A stretch of 64,000 bases of DNA from JBBQCW01 sp038319025 (GCA_038319025.1 JBBQCW010000015.1:15555-79554); one strand, 5' to 3'; shown: positions 24,745 to 33,623, counted from the stretch's first letter. A program made the numbers and translations. Notes: a model not told the origin generated them from the sequence alone.

Positions 24745-26357
24745 GCACCGGAGCGGGCGTGATGCGATGGTGGGGTTGGGGCGACGCCCGGCATCAGGGA
24801 GGACTGCCGCCGGCCGCCGTCCCGTTGCTGCAGGCCGAGATCGGCCTGGGTGACGGTCGGCGCGTGGCCTTCGATCAGGTGCGGGTCGGTCCGGCCGCAC
24901 TGCCCGCCGGTGTTCGGGATGACCTTGTCCGCGCCGTCGGCGCCGACGGCGTGCTGGACGATCGCCTCTCACGTATCGAGCGCGCAGCGGGCCGCTCCTA
25001 CCCGGACTTGCTGCGTCTGCGGGCGGGAGATGCCGAGCAGGCGCCCGACGCCATCGTGCTCCCGGTCGACCATGCGCAGGTCCGGGCCGTGCTGGACGTC
25101 TGTGCTCGCGCCGGAGTGGCCGTCGTGCCGTTCGGCGGCGGCACCAGCGTGGTCGGGGGCGTGGAGCCCTGGAGGGGGGCGTTCAGCGCCGTCATCGCCC
25201 TGGATCTGGGCCGGATGGATGCCGTGAGTTCCGTCGACGAGCGGTCACTGGTGGCCACTGTCGAGCCGGGGATCCGTGCCCCCGCGCTCGAAACGGCCCT
25301 CGGCGATCGCGGGCTGACCCTCGGCCACTACCCCCAGAGCTATGAGTACGTGAGCATCGGGGGCTGCGTGGCCACACGTTCGGCCGGCCAGTCCTCCGTG
25401 GGCTACGGTCGCATCGAGGATCAGGTGCTGGGCCTTCGCTGTGCCGCGCCGGCCATCGATCTGGTCTGCGCGCCTCATCCCGCCACGGCCGCCGGGCCGC
25501 AGGTGCGTGAGCTGCTCGTAGGCTCGGAGGGCGTCTTCGGCGTGCTCACGGAGGTGACCCTTCGGGTCCGTCATGCCCCGGCGGAGAAACGCTACGAGGG
25601 CTTCATGTTCCCGTCCTTCTCCGCCGGCTCGGAGGCGCTGCGCGTGCTCGCGCAAGAGGGAGCCGCGCCGGATGTCACCCGCCTCTCCGACGAGGAGGAG
25701 ACGCGCATCTCCCTGACCATGAGCGGTGACGGGGGACTGAAGGGCCAGGTCGCGCGGCGGTATCTGAAGGCCCGCAACGTCATGGGTGGCGCGCTCGCGA
25801 TCGCCGGCTGGGAGGGCGAGCACGAGGAAGTCAGCGCACGTCGCGAGCGCTCGGCCGAGATCCTGGGCCGTCACGGTGCCGTGGGTCTGGGCCGGACAGC
25901 CGGGAACGCTTGGGCCAAGGGGCGCTTCCACGGCCCGTACCTACGCGACGACCTGATGGACCGTGGCGTTCTGGTCGACACGCTGGAGACGGCGACCAGC
26001 TGGAGCAACCTTTTCACTCTGTATCGCGCCGTCGGAGACGTGCTGCGCGAGCACTCGGCGGTGGTCATGTGCCACATCTCCCACGTGTATCCGAGCGGTG
26101 CGTCGCTGTACTTCACCTATCTGGCTCGGCAGGACGCCCAGGACCCATTGGGGCAGTGGCAGCGCGTGAAGACGGCGGCCACCGACGCCATCGTGGCTCG
26201 CCAGGGCACGATCACGCACCATCACGGGGTAGGCCGTGACCATGCGCCATGGATGCGGGCGGAGGTCGGTGACGGGGCGCTCGCAGCGCTGGGCGCCGTC
26301 AAGGCCGAGCTGGATCCCGTCGGCATCATGAACCCCGGCAAGCTGCTCGGGGTCTGA
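24741..26357 (+). CDS. FAD-linked oxidase of the alkyl-dihydroxyacetonephosphate synthase type
   Basis: Flavoenzyme of the VAO/PCMH family (538 aa). The FAD-binding loop VAVVPFGGGTSVVGGVEP is at about residues 127-144 and GHYPQSYEYVSIGGCVATRS at about 194-213. The C-terminal GTITHHHGVGRDHAPWM (about 491-507) with its His cluster is characteristic of AGPS-like enzymes, which swap the acyl group of acyl-DHAP for a fatty alcohol in ether-lipid synthesis. Bacterial members may instead oxidise other hydroxy acids, so the substrate is uncertain. ATG overlaps the SRPBCC stop (ATGA). Confidence 0.85.
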   Translation: MSTGAGVMRWWGWGDARHQGGLPPAAVPLLQAEIGLGDGRRVAFDQVRVGPAALPAGVRDDLVRAVGADGVLDDRLSRIERAAGRSYPDLLRLRAGDAEQAPDAIVLPVDHAQVRAVLDVCARAGVAVVPFGGGTSVVGGVEPWRGAFSAVIALDLGRMDAVSSVDERSLVATVEPGIRAPALETALGDRGLTLGHYPQSYEYVSIGGCVATRSAGQSSVGYGRIEDQVLGLRCAAPAIDLVCAPHPATAAGPQVRELLVGSEGVFGVLTEVTLRVRHAPAEKRYEGFMFPSFSAGSEALRVLAQEGAAPDVTRLSDEEETRISLTMSGDGGLKGQVARRYLKARNVMGGALAIAGWEGEHEEVSARRERSAEILGRHGAVGLGRTAGNAWAKGRFHGPYLRDDLMDRGVLVDTLETATSWSNLFTLYRAVGDVLREHSAVVMCHISHVYPSGASLYFTYLARQDAQDPLGQWQRVKTAATDAIVARQGTITHHHGVGRDHAPWMRAEVGDGALAALGAVKAELDPVGIMNPGKLLGV

Positions 26358-26384
26358 CGAGGCTCTTGCGCCGCGGGCCGTGCC

Positions 26385-27320
26385 TCAGTTCGCGGCGAGG
26401 TTCCCGGCGAGGACGATCGTGCCCGGCGTGGTGGGCTTGGCGGTCGTCTCGCGGGTCACGATGATCTGGCGGTATGACGCCAGGTCGGCGGGCACGGCGG
26501 CCAGCGCCTGCAACCGGCCGTTGGCCTTCACCGATGGCGCAAAGCCCAGCAGCTTGGCCTTACCGGGCGTGCTGTAGAGCCAAACCGCGTAGAAGCTCGT
26601 GGGCGTGCTTCGAGGCAGATCCTGCCCGCCGATGGCCAACGCGCGCTGCGTGCCCTGGGAGACGATGCTGGCCACGCCGAGAGGCTTGCTGCCTCCGCCG
26701 GGCGGGACGAGGTTGACCTGCGCCAGAGCCTGCACCGCCGCCGTGGAGGTCGGGGTGGTGGTGGCGGTGGTCGTTGATGCGGCCGGAGTGGAGACGGAGG
26801 GGGAGTCGCTGCCACCACCACTGGAGAGGACGATCACCAGGATCACGGCTATCGCGATGCCGAGCCCTGCGAGCAGGAGCACACCACCCAGCCGTGAGCT
26901 CTTCTGCTGGTCGGCCTGCGCGGTGCGGCGCGCCTGCAGGGCGCCGAATGCTTCGTCGACCTCCGCATCGTCGGCCGGGATCTCGGGCAGGTCGTCCCCC
27001 GCGAGCGGGCGCAGTTGCGTGGCCACGGAGCGGGCCCAGGTGCGGGCGGAAGATGAGCCCTCCAGATACGCGCGGGTCCCCGCGCGCTGGGAGGCTGCCT
27101 GCTGGCCGAGCAGGTAGTCGCCGATCTCGTCACGGCGGTGCTCTGTGAGGCCGGAGCCATCCTCGGGCCCCAGGCCGTCGAGGGCATGGTGGGCACGTTC
27201 ACGGACGGCGTCGTCGGAGATCCGCAGCAGGGAGGCCAGATCGCCGTAGGACTTGCCCTGGCGCAGCAGCAACTGAAGGACGGCTCGCTGGTCGGGCGGG
27301 AGGTCATCGACACTGGGCAT
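26385..27320 (-). CDS. one-piece HTH / transmembrane / RskA-like extracytoplasmic protein
   Basis: A 311-aa single-pass membrane protein. Residues 1-45 resemble sigma-70 region 4 (LPPDQRAVLQLLLRQGKSYG, then LASLLRISDDAVRERAHHAL). A cytoplasmic spacer of about 100 residues precedes one membrane helix (about 146-168, LGGVLLLAGLGIAIAVILVI). A Ser/Thr/Pro linker leads to a C-terminal domain with SFYAVWLYSTPGKAKLLGFA, which resembles the extracytoplasmic domain of RskA-type anti-sigma factors. I infer a membrane-bound regulator that reads envelope state. TAGCCT 8 nt upstream of ATG 27320 on the minus strand suggests a leaderless mRNA. Confidence 0.7.
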   Translation of the reverse strand: MPSVDDLPPDQRAVLQLLLRQGKSYGDLASLLRISDDAVRERAHHALDGLGPEDGSGLTEHRRDEIGDYLLGQQAASQRAGTRAYLEGSSSARTWARSVATQLRPLAGDDLPEIPADDAEVDEAFGALQARRTAQADQQKSSRLGGVLLLAGLGIAIAVILVIVLSSGGGSDSPSVSTPAASTTTATTTPTSTAAVQALAQVNLVPPGGGSKPLGVASIVSQGTQRALAIGGQDLPRSTPTSFYAVWLYSTPGKAKLLGFAPSVKANGRLQALAAVPADLASYRQIIVTRETTAKPTTPGTIVLAGNLAAN

Positions 27321-27365
27321 GGCGCGAGAGGCTAGTGCAGTCCGCTCGCTATCGTGCCGCTCCCC

Positions 27366-27776
27366 ATGACGATTGAACCGGTCATCCCTCTGGAACACAC
27401 CTTCGACGCCCTCTACGGCCTCGAGGTGCTGGAGCAGTCACCGGAGTTGGTGCGCGCGCAGGTCCGCGTTCACGACGGCATCAAACAGCCGATGGGACTG
27501 GTCCACGGGGGCGTCTACGCATCGATTGCGGAGTCGATCACCTCGATGGCGACAGCCGTTGCCGTGGCTCCCAACGGTGAATTCGCGATGGGTATGTCCA
27601 ACCAGACGACCTTCCTGCGGCCGATTACTCAGGGCACCGTTCACGCGGTGGCCAACCGCCGGCACAAAGGGCGTACGACATGGGTCTGGGAAGTCGACGT
27701 GACCGACGATGCCGGCCATCTCTGTGCGCTGGTGCGTATGACGATCGCGGTGCGGCCGATACCCGGCGGCGCCTGA
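27366..27776 (+). CDS. PaaI-family (hotdog) acyl-CoA thioesterase
   Basis: Hotdog-fold thioesterase (136 aa) of the PaaI/YbgC group hydrolysing acyl- or aryl-CoA esters. The catalytic helix region is KQPMGLVHGGVYASIAESIT (about residues 37-56), with the His-Gly-Gly turn and the Glu of AESI; FLRPITQGTVHAVANRRHKG (about 80-99) is the substrate-binding strand. ATG 27366 gives MTIEPVIPLEHTFDAL; a GTG at 27354 would add four residues. The gene is divergent from the HTH/RskA-like gene with 45 nt between the starts. Confidence 0.85.
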   Translation: MTIEPVIPLEHTFDALYGLEVLEQSPELVRAQVRVHDGIKQPMGLVHGGVYASIAESITSMATAVAVAPNGEFAMGMSNQTTFLRPITQGTVHAVANRRHKGRTTWVWEVDVTDDAGHLCALVRMTIAVRPIPGGA

Positions 27777-27791
27777 GGCGATCGTCCGGGC

Positions 27792-29096
27792 TCAGCCGCA
27801 GCGCGTGCTGGGCGCGGCCGTCCCACCCAGTGCGGACATCGGCACGGCGCCGGCCATCGCCCGGTAGCCGGCGGCCGACGGATGCAGGTGGTCGCCGCTG
27901 TCAAAGGCCGCAGCCAGGCGGCTCGGATGTTCCGGGTCGCGCAGCGCGCGATCGAAGTCCACGACCGCGTCGGCGCCGCTCCGGGTGCGGATCCAGGTGT
28001 TGATCGTCCGGCGGATCTCGTCGGCCTGCTCGCTGCCGTAAGTGGTGAGCCCGTAACCGGCCGAGGGCACGAGCGTCCCCACGATCGCCCGCCGGTGCGC
28101 GGTGTGGACCTGCCGGAGCAGGTGACGCAGGCCGGCGATCACATCGGAGGCAGGTGAGGGCGTCAGTCCCACGTCGTTGATTCCCTCCAGGACAAGCACG
28201 CCGGTCACACCGGCGCGGTCAAGTGCATCGGCCCGCAGGCGCGAGCGCCCGCTGGGTCCGAACGCCGGCAGGTAGCCGTCCTCGTTGATTCGATTGCCGC
28301 TGATCCCGGCGTTCAGAACCGACAGGGGTACGTTCGCCCGGGCCAGTCGGTGGGCGAGAAAGTCGGGGTAGCGCGCATTGTCCTCGCCGGTTCCCAGGTC
28401 CTCGCCGGCTCCGGCGCTGCGGTAGCCGTCCGTGATCGAGTCGCCGAAGGTCACGAGGGCACCGGTTATGGCGGGCGCCTGCACGTCGATGCCGTCAAGG
28501 AAATACCAGCCGGAGGAACGGCCCGTCGCGGTGGGCTCGGTAAAGGCGGCCGCGCCGATGTCGCCGGTGTGATCGCCGGAGCCTGCCGGGCTGAGGTAGC
28601 TCGTCTGGCGGGTGATCGCGTGCTCGGTGGGCGCGGCGACGGTCCCCGTGACGGACACGCTTACGGCGAGTGGGGCGAACGCCGTGATCCGCATGTTCAC
28701 CGGGTCGCTCACCGCCTCGCGCCCGGCCGGGATGGTGACGGTGGAGTGTCCGCCGAACCGAACGGTCCGCGGACTCCCTGGCGCCAGCGCCGCACCCTGG
28801 CCCCGGCGGCCGATTCTCACGGGCCCGAGCGTCACCGACGTCGTTCCGAATCGGTTGGACACGCGGACGCGCAGGCGCTGGCCGCCCAGGTGCGGCGAGA
28901 CGATCATCCGCAGTGTCTGGTCAGTCAGCGCCCTCGCAGAGGCATCTGAGGGTGAGGTCATCCAACTGCCGACCCAGTGCGGGCGTGGACAAGGTGTTGC
29001 CGAGCGCGCGGCGGGCGCGCTGACGGTGACGGCGAGTACAACGATTCCAAGGGCGCAACCGACGCGGTCGCGCACGTGCTGGGTGACCGTCAGCAT
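27792..29096 (-). CDS. secreted SGNH/GDSL hydrolase
   Basis: Exported esterase/lipase-like protein (434 aa). A signal peptide covers about residues 1-33 (GCALGIVVLAVTVSAPAARS). After a beta-rich N-terminal domain (about 40-215), the SGNH domain shows block I VTFGDSITDGYRS with the nucleophilic Ser, block II Gly in NAGISGNRINEDG, block III Asn in VLEGINDVGLTP and block V DHLHPS with the catalytic Asp/His pair. ATG 29096 shares a base with the nadE stop (TGATG), so it is translated after nadE. Natural substrate unknown. Confidence 0.88.
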   Translation of the reverse strand: MLTVTQHVRDRVGCALGIVVLAVTVSAPAARSATPCPRPHWVGSWMTSPSDASARALTDQTLRMIVSPHLGGQRLRVRVSNRFGTTSVTLGPVRIGRRGQGAALAPGSPRTVRFGGHSTVTIPAGREAVSDPVNMRITAFAPLAVSVSVTGTVAAPTEHAITRQTSYLSPAGSGDHTGDIGAAAFTEPTATGRSSGWYFLDGIDVQAPAITGALVTFGDSITDGYRSAGAGEDLGTGEDNARYPDFLAHRLARANVPLSVLNAGISGNRINEDGYLPAFGPSGRSRLRADALDRAGVTGVLVLEGINDVGLTPSPASDVIAGLRHLLRQVHTAHRRAIVGTLVPSAGYGLTTYGSEQADEIRRTINTWIRTRSGADAVVDFDRALRDPEHPSRLAAAFDSGDHLHPSAAGYRAMAGAVPMSALGGTAAPSTRCG

Positions 29097-30832
29097 CAAA
29101 GGTCACGGTAGCGATTCGTAATCGGCATGCGCCGGTCACGGCCAAAGGCCTTGGGGGTGATCTTGACGCCCGGAGGCTGCTGGCGGCGCTTGTACTCAGC
29201 CAGGTCGACGAGGCGGATGATGCGGTCGACGACCGCGGGGTCTGCGCCCCGCGCGATCAGCTCATCGCGCCCCAGGTCCTCCTCGACGTAGCCCATGAGG
29301 ATCGGGTCGAGCACGTCGTAGGGCGGCAGGGAATCGTCGTCGCGCTGGTCAGGCCGTAGCTCGGCCGAAGGCGGACGCTCGATGACGCCCGGAGGGACCG
29401 GGTGATCCCCGTCGCGGGAGTCGCGCCAAGCGGTCAGCCGGTAGACGAGGGTCTTGGGGACGTCCTTGATGACGGCGAACCCGCCGGCGCTGTCGCCGTA
29501 CAAAGTGGAGTAGCCGACCGACATCTCGGACTTGTTGCCCGTGGTCAGGACCAGCCAGCCGAACTTGTTGGACAGCGCCATCAGCAGGTTGCCGCGGATC
29601 CTGGCCTGCAGATTCTCCTCCGTCAGGTCGGCCTCGCGGTCCGCGAACGCATCCGCAAGCAGCACCTCGTACACGTCCATCGCGCCGGTGATCGGAAGCT
29701 CGAGCAGTGTCACGCCAAGGTTGTCCGCCAGTTCGCCTGCGTCACCCCGCGTCCCGCTCGACGAGTAGGGGGAGGGCATGGTCACGCAGGTCACCGCCTC
29801 GGGACCGAGCGCGTCGGCGGCCACGAGGGCCACGAGCGTCGAGTCGATGCCGCCCGACAGCCCGAGCACGACGTGGTGAAAGCCGTTCTTGCGTACGTAG
29901 TCGCGGGTGCCCAGGACGAGGGCCTCGTAGACCTCGGCGTCGGGTTCGAGCAGCGGGGTGATGGTGGGAATGCGCTCGTCTGTGGCCACAAGTTCAGGGC
30001 CGGGCAGGATGGCGAGGACGGGCACATCCATTTGCAGCGCCCTTGCCGCGGCCCGGTGGCGGGTGTCGCGCAGGCGTGCGCGTGCGGGCGCGGCCACGTC
30101 CACATCGACCACGAGCAGATGCTCGGTGAACTGGGGGGCGCGCGCCACGATCTCCCCTTCGTGATCCAGCACGAGCGAGTGCCCGTCGAAGATCAGTTCG
30201 TCCTGGCCACCGACGAGAGCGCAGAACGCGAACGCCGCCACCGAGTCGCGCGCGCGCTGGGCTAGCATCCGCTCGCGGTCGGCGCCCTTGCCGGCGTGGT
30301 AGGGCGACGCGGAGAGGTTGATGATCAGTGTGGCGCCGGCGAGAGCCTCGTCGCTCTCCGGTGGGCCTGGGACCCACACGTCCTCGCAGATCGTGATCCC
30401 GACCTTTACGCCGGACACCTCGATCAGGCCGCCGCCGCGGCCGGCCTGAAAGTAGCGCTGCTCGTCGAAGACCCCGTAGTTGGGGAGGCGAACCTTGCGG
30501 TAGTAGGCGTGAATTTCGCCCTCGGACAGGATCGCCGCGGCGTTGTAGAGGTCGTCCGCGCGCTCAGGGCACCCGACCACGGCGACGATGTCCCGCGTTT
30601 CCCGGGCGATGCCCTCCAGCGCCTCGCGGGCGTCGCTGAGGAAGTGCTCGCGGAGCAGCAGATCCTCCGGCGGGTATCCGGTCAGGGCCAGTTCGGGGAG
30701 CACCACGAGTTGGGCGCCTGCATCCCGTGCTGCGGTTATGGAGGCGGTGATCAGCGCAGCGTTTCCCGCCAGGTCCCCCACCGTGGGGTCGATCTGCGCC
30801 AGCGCGACGCGGAGGTTGGTGGGGACGTCCAT
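29096..30832 (-). CDS. nadE: glutamine-dependent NAD+ synthetase
   Basis: NadE (578 aa) amidates deamido-NAD+ to NAD+. The N-terminal nitrilase-type glutaminase domain (residues 1 to about 270) has the catalytic Glu in VLPELALTGYPPEDLLLRE (about 42), Lys in YRKVRLPNYGVFDE (about 108) and Cys in GITICEDVW (about 145). The synthetase domain has the PPi loop VVLGLSGGIDSTLVALVAAD (about 300-319) and TTGNKSEMSVGYSTLYGD. GGAAG 9 nt upstream supports ATG 30832; an upstream in-frame extension to 30889 is unlikely. Confidence 0.95.
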   Translation of the reverse strand: MDVPTNLRVALAQIDPTVGDLAGNAALITASITAARDAGAQLVVLPELALTGYPPEDLLLREHFLSDAREALEGIARETRDIVAVVGCPERADDLYNAAAILSEGEIHAYYRKVRLPNYGVFDEQRYFQAGRGGGLIEVSGVKVGITICEDVWVPGPPESDEALAGATLIINLSASPYHAGKGADRERMLAQRARDSVAAFAFCALVGGQDELIFDGHSLVLDHEGEIVARAPQFTEHLLVVDVDVAAPARARLRDTRHRAAARALQMDVPVLAILPGPELVATDERIPTITPLLEPDAEVYEALVLGTRDYVRKNGFHHVVLGLSGGIDSTLVALVAADALGPEAVTCVTMPSPYSSSGTRGDAGELADNLGVTLLELPITGAMDVYEVLLADAFADREADLTEENLQARIRGNLLMALSNKFGWLVLTTGNKSEMSVGYSTLYGDSAGGFAVIKDVPKTLVYRLTAWRDSRDGDHPVPPGVIERPPSAELRPDQRDDDSLPPYDVLDPILMGYVEEDLGRDELIARGADPAVVDRIIRLVDLAEYKRRQQPPGVKITPKAFGRDRRMPITNRYRDL

Positions 30833-30861
30833 CTGGCGATTCTTCCAGTCCGACGGGTTGA

Positions 30862-31281
30862 TCAGCCGCCGGCGCCTCGACCGAGCCAACGGTCGACGAA
30901 CGTCGGGAGGGCGGGATCGGCGAGACTCCTAAGTGGTTGTGCCCGGTCGTAGGCCCTTGCCGTGTACCGACTCCGGGCTCCGGCGTCGCGCCGAGCTAGG
31001 ACCGCCTGGCCTGTGGCCACGAGCGCGGGGGAGGGCGTGCCGCCCAACAGGGTTGCCCGGACGCGGGCGGCGGCCGCGTCGCGCACGTCACGGTAGGAGA
31101 GGACGACGTTCCCCGCCTGGAGCACGACGCCGAGTTGCCCCGTCGCCGGCGGCGCGGCATGACCGGGGGCGGCGAGCGCCCGGGTGCTGCCGCCGTCGTC
31201 CCCCGTCAGGGCACCCAGCAGCAGGGCGAGGCCCGCGCCGGCGATGGCCACACCGGCAACGACTATGACGACGACGCGCAC
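30862..31281 (-). CDS. small membrane-anchored hypothetical protein
   Basis: Unrecognised 139-aa protein. Residues 1-25 form a signal-anchor (VVVIVVAGVAIAGAGLALLL), followed by an Ala/Gly/Pro linker and a roughly 90-residue extracytoplasmic part (GQLGVVLQAGNVVLSYRDVR, ARRDAGARSRYTARAYDRAQ). It lies 29 nt upstream of nadE and 8 nt downstream of the wax-ester synthase gene, all on the minus strand, so it is probably part of that transcript. Function unknown; composition and frame match its neighbours. Confidence 0.6.
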   Translation of the reverse strand: MRVVVIVVAGVAIAGAGLALLLGALTGDDGGSTRALAAPGHAAPPATGQLGVVLQAGNVVLSYRDVRDAAAARVRATLLGGTPSPALVATGQAVLARRDAGARSRYTARAYDRAQPLRSLADPALPTFVDRWLGRGAGG

Positions 31282-31289
31282 CCTTCAGA

Positions 31290-32747
31290 TCAAGCGCGAG
31301 CGGGCGTGCGCCGGACGGGCGTCCCGTTGGGCTTCTTGGCGCGTGTCGTGTGTTTGACGCCTGCCGCATTGGCCAGGGAACGCAGCGCCCACTCCAGGTC
31401 GTGGCCCAGCGTCTCAAGATCCGGGAGGGCATCCCAGTCGGAGACCAAGCCGAAATACAGGTTGCCGTTGTAGCTCATGATCGCGATTCCCAGCGCTTGA
31501 TTCTGCGCCAGCGGGACGACCGGGTAGAAGCTCAGCATCTGCCTTCCGCACAGGTACAACGGCATCTGTGGCCCCGGAACGTTGGTGACCACGAGGTTGA
31601 ACAGGCGCTGGCGGGCCTGCAGGCGGGCGGCCTGGCTCATGATCGTCGGCGGCGCGAAGTCGGTCAGCTCGGTGAGCACCTGAGCACCGACGGCCTGGCC
31701 GGAGTTCTTCAGGTGACCCATCGCCTCCCTGACCCGTGCGAGGCTGGCGACCGGATCTTCGATCCCGATGGGTAGGGGCGCCCACATCGCGGCCACCCGG
31801 TTGCCCAGTGCGCCCCGCTCGACGTCTGCGCGCACCGACACCGGGACCAGCGCCCGCAGTTCGCGGCCGTCCACCGGCTCTCCGCGGCCGCGGAGGAAGC
31901 GCCCGAGCGAAAGGCTGACGGCCGTCAGGACGACGTCGTTGACGGTGCCGCCCAGCTCGTCCTTGATCGCCTTGATGTCGGCCAGTGACGAATCGACCCA
32001 GGTATACCGGCGGTGGGGGCCGATCTGGGTGTTGAACGGTGAGTCCGGGGCGCCGTCGGCGAGGCCGGCCCACACCATCGCGCCGACACCGTTGATGCCC
32101 GCGGCGATCGACTTCACCGCGCGCTGCGGGCGGCGCAGCGCGGCGCGCGCCCCGCGCAAGGCTTCTCCGGGAACGGTCGCGCGTTCCACCAGGGCGTCTC
32201 CGAGCAGCTGAGAACCCGTCGGCACGGGGCGGGGGATCCACGGACGATCCGGGGGAGCCACCGGGGAGGGGTCAGGACGGGTGTCGAACAGCACCGAGGT
32301 GATGTCGACACCAGATACACCGTCAACCAGCGCGTGGTGTGTCTTGGAGATCACCGCGAACCGGTTGGCGTCAAGGCCTTCGACGAGGGCAAGCTCCCAC
32401 AGGGGCTTGGCGCGGTCGAGCTGCTGAGCGAAGAGCCTTCCGGAGAGCGTTCGCAGCTCGTGGTCGGTGCCTGGGGAGGGCAGCGCCATGTGTCGAACGT
32501 GGTACGTGATGTTGAAGTGTGGATCGTCCACCCACACCGGCCGACCCTGATCGAACGGGACGAAAGCGAGCCGCTGCCGGTACCGCGGGACGAGATGCAA
32601 CCGCGAATCGATCATGCGCACGAACTCGTCGAAGTCCGGTGCCTCTCCCTCGAAGGTCAGCACACCGGCGACGTGCATATGAGCCCCGTCGTTCTCCAGA
32701 TGCAGGAACGAGGCGTCGAGGCCGGAGAGACGGTCAGGGTTGGGCAT
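31290..32747 (-). CDS. wax ester synthase/diacylglycerol acyltransferase (WS/DGAT)
   Basis: Acyltransferase of the WS/DGAT family (485 aa), making storage triacylglycerol or wax esters from acyl-CoA. The N-terminus MPNPDRLSGLDASFLHLEND is typical. The catalytic HHxxxDG motif is complete in ISKTHHALVDGVSGVDI (about residues 130-146). Later blocks are LGGTVNDVVLTAVSLSLGRF (about 262-281), VPVSVRADVERGALGNRVA and VTNVPGPQMPLYLCG. ATG 32747 gives this N-terminus; a longer in-frame reading to 32849 enters the promoter region. The acyl-CoA synthetase at 10.8 kb could supply substrate (inference). Confidence 0.92.
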   Translation of the reverse strand: MPNPDRLSGLDASFLHLENDGAHMHVAGVLTFEGEAPDFDEFVRMIDSRLHLVPRYRQRLAFVPFDQGRPVWVDDPHFNITYHVRHMALPSPGTDHELRTLSGRLFAQQLDRAKPLWELALVEGLDANRFAVISKTHHALVDGVSGVDITSVLFDTRPDPSPVAPPDRPWIPRPVPTGSQLLGDALVERATVPGEALRGARAALRRPQRAVKSIAAGINGVGAMVWAGLADGAPDSPFNTQIGPHRRYTWVDSSLADIKAIKDELGGTVNDVVLTAVSLSLGRFLRGRGEPVDGRELRALVPVSVRADVERGALGNRVAAMWAPLPIGIEDPVASLARVREAMGHLKNSGQAVGAQVLTELTDFAPPTIMSQAARLQARQRLFNLVVTNVPGPQMPLYLCGRQMLSFYPVVPLAQNQALGIAIMSYNGNLYFGLVSDWDALPDLETLGHDLEWALRSLANAAGVKHTTRAKKPNGTPVRRTPARA

Positions 32748-32824
32748 ACCGGGAGTGTCCCGCGCCGATGGAAGAGCTGCAAGGCGGAGCGGTCGATGAA
32801 CTCGCTGGAACGACCGGTTTGTTG

Positions 32825-32861
32825 AAGGTTGTAGACAAACCTTGCACAAGTTGTGTAAGCT
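32825..32861 (+). promoter_or_regulatory. AT-rich promoter/operator region upstream of the ECF sigma gene
   Basis: The 165-nt divergent region between the WS/DGAT gene and the sigma gene has two short palindromes: AAGGTT (32825-32830) with AACCTT (32838-32843), and CACAA-G-TTGTG (32845-32855). TAGACA (32832-32837), an 18-nt spacer and TAAGCT (32856-32861) could be the promoter, so a bound repressor at the palindromes would block it. This is the most AT-rich stretch nearby. Confidence 0.4.
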
Positions 32862-32912
32862 TCAGAAACCGAGCAGTTCGAACCCAGCGCATCCCGAAAG
32901 GAACGGCGCACC

Positions 32913-33443
32913 ATGAACCTCTCTGATCCACAGACCTTCAGCGCCATGTATGACAAGCACCAGCGCGGCGTGTACTCAGCCGCCTACCGCATTTGTGGCG
33001 ACCCGACCCAGGCCCAGGACGTCGTCCAGGACGTGTTTCTGCGGGTGTGGCGCAAGCCTGACCGTTTCGATTCACGCCGCGGCGAACTGGGCAGCTACCT
33101 TCGTCTGATGGCGCGCAGCCGCGCGCTGGATCTCTGGCGCGAGGGTCAGGCCGCCGGCCGCGCCGGCGACCGGCTGAAGCTGGTGGTGGCTCGTCAGGAG
33201 CAGCGGGTCGAGGACCGCCCGGCGGATCTCGCCGAGCGCGCCGAGACGCGTGAAGCCGTGCAGGAAGCCCTTGAGACGTTGCCCGACGCCCAGCGTGAGG
33301 CTGTCGTTCTGGCGTACTGGGGAGGGCTGACGGCGGACGAGATCGCCCGTGAGTCGCACGTGCCACTCGGCACCGCCAAGAGTCGGATCCGCCTTGGGCT
33401 GACGAAACTCCGCGAGGAATGGGACGGCGCAGCCGCCGCTTGA
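32913..33443 (+). CDS. ECF-type RNA polymerase sigma factor
   Basis: Alternative sigma factor (176 aa). Region 2 covers about residues 8-75: FSAMYDKHQRGVYSAAYRIC, AQDVVQDVFLRVWRKPDRFD, LGSYLRLMARSRALDLWREG. Region 4 is about 112-165: VQEALETLPDAQREAVVLAY, then LTADEIARESHVPLGTAKSR. AAAGGAACG lies upstream of ATG 32913. No anti-sigma gene follows. The next gene is preceded by a c-di-AMP riboswitch, so whether the sigma factor controls it is open. A short hairpin (33432-33449) spans its stop codon. Confidence 0.92.
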   Translation: MNLSDPQTFSAMYDKHQRGVYSAAYRICGDPTQAQDVVQDVFLRVWRKPDRFDSRRGELGSYLRLMARSRALDLWREGQAAGRAGDRLKLVVARQEQRVEDRPADLAERAETREAVQEALETLPDAQREAVVLAYWGGLTADEIARESHVPLGTAKSRIRLGLTKLREEWDGAAAA

Positions 33444-33517
33444 GGCGGCCTCGCGCCGTCATCTGCACCAAATGTTGCGGGTGTGATCGACCGCACACGT
33501 CGGGACGTACCAGTCTT

Positions 33518-33523
33518 TACACT
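33518..33523 (+). promoter_or_regulatory. candidate -10 box for the riboswitch transcript
   Basis: TACACT just before the first 50-bp unit would start transcription near 33530, inside copy 1. Both copies would then be in the leader RNA. A clear -35 is not seen. Confidence 0.4.
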
Positions 33524-33623
33524 CGATCACTGAGTTTGAAAGCTCGCCGAGTCGTCTGCGCCCTGATGCGCGGCGATCACTGAGTTTGAAAGCTCGCCGA
33601 GTCGTCTGCGCCCTGATGCGCGG
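33524..33623 (+). repeat. perfect tandem duplication of a 50-bp unit in the riboswitch leader
   Basis: Positions 33524-33573 and 33574-33623 are identical over all 50 bases (unit begins CGATCACTGAG and ends CTGATGCGCGG). Each copy contains AAGCTCGCCGAGTC, which is the 5' end of the c-di-AMP aptamer, and one arm plus loop of its first internal hairpin. Only the second copy continues into the rest of the aptamer. Lack of any divergence suggests a recent event, or an assembly artefact. Confidence 0.97.

Noticed and set aside
23554..24972. Minus-strand open frame of 472 codons opposite merR-apt-SRPBCC
   Set aside because: No recognisable domain, while all three plus-strand genes are well supported.
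33524..33623. Possible CRISPR array (two 50-bp repeats)
   Set aside because: The copies are directly adjacent with no spacer and there are no cas genes; they are part of an RNA leader.
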